The position numbers and the translations under genes are program-made. A stretch of DNA of 64,000 bases from Mycobacterium sp. Root135. Lineage in GTDB: Bacteria; Actinomycetota; Actinomycetes; Mycobacteriales; Mycobacteriaceae. This document shows, piece by piece, positions 60,748 to 64,000 of this stretch. Each line of letters starts with the position of its first letter. Position 1 is the first letter of the stretch. The stretch is taken from contig NZ_LMEZ01000010.1 of assembly GCF_001426545.1 (NCBI RefSeq), forward strand, positions 62,001 to 126,000, read 5' to 3'. Under the pieces are notes generated by a model, which was not told where the DNA came from, did no database searches, and was given only the letters and a program-made list of their open reading frames with translations.

Positions 60748-62012
60748 ACGACGACTCGACCCTCGGCGGCCGCCAGCCCGATGTCGGTGCGGAAGTGCCC
60801 GCCGGGCAGCTTAACGCCCGCCATGACGGCGTAAGCCGCCTCGCGCGCCGCGGCGAGGTCGGCACCCGTGCCGACGACCGAGAGGACGCGGCCGCCCGAC
60901 GAGACCACCGCGCCGTCGTCACGCCTGGCGGTACCCGCGTGAAGTACGCCAGGCGCTTCCGAGCCCGTGATGACGTCGCCGACGCGAGGGCGCCCCGGAT
61001 AGTTCTCGGCGGCCAGCACGACAGTCACGGCCGCACCGTCGCTCCACTGCAGCGGCGGCAGCGCGGCGAGTTCACCGACGGCGGCGGCGCGCAGCAACCG
61101 TCCGAACGGGCTCTCCAGGAGCGCGAGCACCGCCTGGGTCTCGGGATCGCCGAAGCGGCAGTTGAATTCGACGACGGCCGGGCCGCGGGAGGTGATCGCC
61201 AAGCCCGCGTACAGCAGGCCGGAGAACGGACAACCCCGCGCGACCATCTCGGCGGCAACGGGTTTCACGACGTCGTCGACGATGGTCGCGAGGACCTCGG
61301 CGGGCAGCCACGGCAGCGGCGTGTAAGCCCCCATGCCTCCGGTGTTGGGTCCAGCGTCGCCGTCGCCGACTCGTTTGAAGTCCTGCGCGGGCAACAGCGG
61401 CACGACGGTCTCGCCGTCGACGACGCAGAACAGCGAGACCTCGGGGCCGTCGAGGAACGACTCGAGCAGCACGGGGTGCCCCGAATCCAGGAGGCTCGCC
61501 GCGTGCGCGCGGGCGGCGAGGCGGTCGGTCGTCACCACCACGCCCTTTCCGGCCGCCAGTCCGTCGTCCTTGACCACCCAGGCGTGATCGCCGGCGGGTG
61601 GGCCGAAGCGGTCGAGGGCGGCGTCGAGACGGGCGGGGTTGTCCACGATCTCGCTCCGCGCGGTGCGCACGCCGGCGGCGTCCATCACGTCCTTCGCGAA
61701 GGACTTGGCGCCTTCGATTCGGGCGGCGTCCTTCGACGGCCCGAAGCAGGCGATGCCGGCTGCTCGGACGGCATCGGCGACGCCGAGGACCAACGGAACC
61801 TCTGGCCCGACGACGACGAGGTCGGCCTCGAAGCGCTTGGCGAGCTTCACGACGTCGTCCCCGGAGGTGACGTCGACCTCGTATTGGTCGGCGATGGCCG
61901 CGGTGCCGGCGTTCCCGGGGGCCACGGCGAGCGCGTCCACCTCGGGATCGCGACGCAGCGCCAACAGCAGCGCATGTTCACGGGCACCGGATCCGATCAC
62001 GAGGACTCGCAC
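60744..62012 (-). CDS. purD: Phosphoribosylamine-glycine ligase
   Basis: 422 residues from GTG 62012, chosen because TAGGGT lies seven bases upstream; a GTG nine bases earlier also fits. ATP-grasp fold: VLVIGSGAREHALLLAL, VVKDDGLAAGKGV, NTGGMGAYTP and EFNCRFGDPETQ are signatures. It makes GAR, step two of purine synthesis. It diverges from the P450 with a 63-base gap that holds an inverted repeat. Confidence 0.96.
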   Translation of the reverse strand: MRVLVIGSGAREHALLLALRRDPEVDALAVAPGNAGTAAIADQYEVDVTSGDDVVKLAKRFEADLVVVGPEVPLVLGVADAVRAAGIACFGPSKDAARIEGAKSFAKDVMDAAGVRTARSEIVDNPARLDAALDRFGPPAGDHAWVVKDDGLAAGKGVVVTTDRLAARAHAASLLDSGHPVLLESFLDGPEVSLFCVVDGETVVPLLPAQDFKRVGDGDAGPNTGGMGAYTPLPWLPAEVLATIVDDVVKPVAAEMVARGCPFSGLLYAGLAITSRGPAVVEFNCRFGDPETQAVLALLESPFGRLLRAAAVGELAALPPLQWSDGAAVTVVLAAENYPGRPRVGDVITGSEAPGVLHAGTARRDDGAVVSSGGRVLSVVGTGADLAAAREAAYAVMAGVKLPGGHFRTDIGLAAAEGRVVV

Positions 62013-62040
62013 GGTCGTCACCCTAAACCTTCGAATTTGG

Positions 62041-62067
62041 CCATACACTTATCGAGCCGGTGTATGG
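62041..62067. promoter_or_regulatory. TetR-type operator in purD/P450 intergenic region
   Basis: CCATACAC (62041-62048) and GTGTATGG (62060-62067) are perfect 8-bp inverted repeats with an 11-base spacer. The right arm overlaps the P450 -10 box TATGGT (62063-62068). The TetR gene downstream of the P450 is the likely ligand. Confidence 0.55.
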
Positions 62068-62075
62068 TCTGCGAC

Positions 62076-63311
62076 ATGGCGACCGCACAGAGCGCCTGCC
62101 CCTTTGGGGCGGGGTACGACTTCACCGATCCCGACGTCCTGCTCCGGGGCATCCCGGTCACGGAATTCGCGGAACTCCGCAAGACCGCCCCCGTGTGGTG
62201 GAACGAGCAGCAGGAGTCGATATTCGACGACGGCGGCTACTGGGTGATCAGCCGCCACGAGGACATCAAGTCCATCTCCCGCAACGGCGATCTGTGGTCG
62301 ACCAATCGCAAGGGCGCGGTGATGCGACTGCCCGACGGCGTGACCGCAGAGCAGCTGGACCTGACCAAGGCGCTGCTGATCAACCACGACGCCCCCGAAC
62401 ACACCCGACTGCGCAAGATCGTGTCGCGCCTGTTCACACCCAGGTCGGTGGCCGCGCTGGAGGAGAAGCTCGCCGTCGCCGCCCGCGAGATCGTGGCCGA
62501 GGCGGCCGCGAAGGACGGCGGCAACTTCGTCGACGACATCGCCACCAAGTTGCCGCTACTGGCCATCGCCGACCTGATCGGCGTGCCGGAGGCCGACCGC
62601 GAGAAGCTGTTCCACTGGACCAACTGCATCATGAACACCGACGATCCGGACTTCGACTCCGATCCGACGATGGCCAACGCGGAACTGATGGGTTACGCCT
62701 ACAACATGGCCGAGGAGCGCAGGCGCTGCCCGGCAGACGACATCGTCACCCGGCTCGTGCAAGCCGACATCGACGGTAACGCCATGGACGACATCGAATT
62801 CGCCTTCTTCGTCATCCTGCTGGCCGTGGCGGGCAACGAAACCACCCGCAACGCCATGACGCACGGCATGAACGCATTCTTCGACAACCCGGACCAGTGG
62901 GAGCTCTTCAAGAAGAACCGGCCCGCGACGGCAGTCGACGAGATCGTCCGATGGGCCACCCCGGTGCACTGCTTCCAGCGCACGGCCCTGACCGACGTGG
63001 AGTTCGGCGACGTGACGATCAAGGAAGGCCAACGCGCCGGCCTCTTCTACAGCTCGGCAAACTTCGACGAGTCGGTCTTCGAGCGGCCCTTCGAGTTCGA
63101 CGTGACGCGTAACCCCAATCCGCACTTGGCCTTCGGCGGCAACGGCGCGCACTTCTGCATCGGCGCCAACCTGGCTCGGATGGAAATCAAGTTGATCTTC
63201 AACGAGCTTGCCGACCAAATTCCGGACATCTCCAAAGTGGCTGAGCCACAACGGCTTCGGTCGGGCTGGATCAACGGCGTCAAGGAACTGTCGGTCTCCT
63301 ACCAGGGCTGA
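62076..63311 (+). CDS. Cytochrome P450, CYP125-related
   Basis: 411 residues from ATG 62076, seven bases after TATGGT (leaderless layout); an ATG at 62064 is an alternative. I-helix VAGNETTRNAMTHGM, K-helix EIVRW and heme loop FGGNGAHFCIGANLARM with the ligand cysteine. The N-terminal third and blocks such as FTPRSV and HTRLRKIVSRLF resemble CYP125, the steroid C26 hydroxylase, but it is not obviously the cholesterol enzyme itself. It is followed by a TetR gene that may control it. Confidence 0.87.
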   Translation: MATAQSACPFGAGYDFTDPDVLLRGIPVTEFAELRKTAPVWWNEQQESIFDDGGYWVISRHEDIKSISRNGDLWSTNRKGAVMRLPDGVTAEQLDLTKALLINHDAPEHTRLRKIVSRLFTPRSVAALEEKLAVAAREIVAEAAAKDGGNFVDDIATKLPLLAIADLIGVPEADREKLFHWTNCIMNTDDPDFDSDPTMANAELMGYAYNMAEERRRCPADDIVTRLVQADIDGNAMDDIEFAFFVILLAVAGNETTRNAMTHGMNAFFDNPDQWELFKKNRPATAVDEIVRWATPVHCFQRTALTDVEFGDVTIKEGQRAGLFYSSANFDESVFERPFEFDVTRNPNPHLAFGGNGAHFCIGANLARMEIKLIFNELADQIPDISKVAEPQRLRSGWINGVKELSVSYQG

Positions 63312-63337
63312 GCCGAGGTCCGGATACGATTTCCGCC

Positions 63338-63949
63338 GTGCGTACCCACGGCTGGTCGGGATCGGCCCCCGCGACGGATGACGAGGCCGTGGCGAGAATC
63401 CTGGACGCCGCGAGCAAGGCGGTCGACGAACGCGGCGCCGACGTCAGCATTGCCGACGTCGCACGCACCCTCGGCGTCACGCGCCAGACCGTGTACCGGT
63501 ACTTCGCCAGCACCGAAGCGCTTCTGGTGGCGGCCGCCGTCCACGCCGCCGACGACTTCCTCGACCGGCTGGCCGAACATCTCCGCGGTCTCACCGACCC
63601 GGTCGACGCCGTCACCGAGGCCATCGCCACCGCCTTGGAGTGGTTGCCCAAGGACAAGCACATCGGTCTGCTGATCGCGCCGGGTCGCGCCGACGAACAC
63701 ACCGCATCCGTCACCTCCGACGTCGCACTGCAATTCGCGAACGCGATGCTGCGCCGGTTCGACGTCGACTGGGGCGCGCTGGGGTTCACCGACGACGGAC
63801 TCGACGAACTCGCCGAGCATCTGCTGCGCATCATCCAGTCGTTCATCCTGGACCCCGGCCGGCCGCCGCGGACGGGTGAGGCGCTTCGCGAGTACCTGCG
63901 GCGCTGGGTGGGATCGGCGGTTACGGCGAGGTCCAGCCGTCCGGTCTGA
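63338..63949 (+). CDS. TetR-family regulator next to P450
   Basis: 203 residues from GTG 63338, seven bases after TACGAT (leaderless layout). The helix-turn-helix is SIADVARTLGVTRQTVYRYFASTEAL (about 37-62). It is 26 bases downstream of the P450, and a palindrome upstream of the P450 fits its operator. The end overlaps a partial minus-strand gene. Confidence 0.87.
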   Translation: MRTHGWSGSAPATDDEAVARILDAASKAVDERGADVSIADVARTLGVTRQTVYRYFASTEALLVAAAVHAADDFLDRLAEHLRGLTDPVDAVTEAIATALEWLPKDKHIGLLIAPGRADEHTASVTSDVALQFANAMLRRFDVDWGALGFTDDGLDELAEHLLRIIQSFILDPGRPPRTGEALREYLRRWVGSAVTARSSRPV

Positions 63950-64000
63950 CCGGACGGGTGTGCTCGGGTCGGATTTCGCCGCCGTCGGACGTCTCGTATC
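63921..64000 (-). CDS. Possible 3' end of a minus-strand gene
   Basis: An open minus-strand frame runs from the window edge to TAA at 63921-63923, with a protein end reading GGEIRPEHTRPVRPDGWTSP. It overlaps the TetR 3' end by 29 bases. Codon use fits a real gene, but only 25 codons are visible, so identity is unknown. Confidence 0.4.
   Translation of the reverse strand, partial: YETSDGGEIRPEHTRPVRPDGWTSP

Noticed and set aside
60720..62075. Plus-strand open frame running into the P450
   Set aside because: It is antisense to purD and lacks P450 features before 62076; high GC makes such shadows common.
1..64000. CRISPR arrays, tRNA or rRNA genes, insertion sequences, integrases
   Set aside because: No evenly spaced direct repeats, cloverleaf-like segments, transposase or integrase motifs were seen on either strand.

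Overview
The window is GC-rich, gene-dense chromosomal DNA from a rapid-growing mycobacterium (Mycolicibacterium type). This is inferred from the gene content: DesA1, MshD (mycothiol), LmeA, an Mce-type protein, CYP126, encapsulin/Cfp29, a DUF429-RelA/SpoT fusion and PstSCAB. The gene order follows, mostly in inverse orientation, the M. tuberculosis segment I remember as Rv0824c down to about Rv0772. No rRNA, tRNA, insertion sequence, prophage or CRISPR array was seen. Identifications rest on motifs and recalled family members; no database search was possible.

Layout. 1-6.1 kb: two tandem secreted PASTA-like proteins, desA1, dus, an LCP-family ligase and phoU. 6.1-7.7 kb: a divergent MarR/oxidoreductase pair with palindromic operators. 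7.7-13.4 kb: glnR, mshD and the phosphate operon pstS-pstC-pstA-pstB, read on the minus strand. 13.6-17.9 kb: lmeA and thiX, then a leaderless polycysteine leader ORF in front of a sulfur cluster (DUF4395, cysA2, sseC), a 32-residue membrane peptide, a nitrobindin-like protein and a small lipoprotein. 17.86-18.06 kb: a self-contained minus-strand RNA with its own promoter, an almost ideal Shine-Dalgarno, a 12-codon ORF and a terminator. 18-24.7 kb: pabC, ygfZ, DUF3073, purM, a cupin, an SDR and purF. 24.7-28.8 kb: a DoxX-like protein, a sterol-carrier-like protein, a solitary Mce protein, an F420/FMN-dependent PPOX enzyme and a CPBP protease. 28.8-35.7 kb: pepC, a VOC protein, an antiporter, purL, an alpha/beta hydrolase and the CPBP protease in one directional run. 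35.7-38.3 kb: DyP peroxidase plus encapsulin, then a lactonase-like enzyme. 38.6-47.5 kb: a SigH-like ECF sigma factor, purQ-purS, flavin and hydrolase genes, gpx, an intact ptrB and purC. 48-53.5 kb: an AbiEi/DUF559 protein, cyp126, purB and the DUF429-RelA/SpoT fusion. 53.5-57.7 kb: an accessory-looking set of two methyltransferases, a phytanoyl-CoA-type dioxygenase and an APC permease. 57.7-64 kb: an SDR, a TetR regulator, a DoxX protein, a Tat-exported esterase, purD, a CYP125-like P450 and a second TetR.

How the genes work together. Seven enzymes of purine synthesis (purM, F, L, Q/S, C, B, D) are scattered through the window, each surrounded by unrelated genes but often coupled to the next gene by 4-nt ATGA/GTGA overlaps. 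Phosphate uptake is coordinated: both pstS and phoU carry 11-nt-phased GTTCACC-like direct repeats. The sulfur genes appear to be controlled by cysteine supply through the polycysteine leader. Many genes start 6-8 nt after a TANNNT -10 box, the layout of leaderless mycobacterial transcripts.
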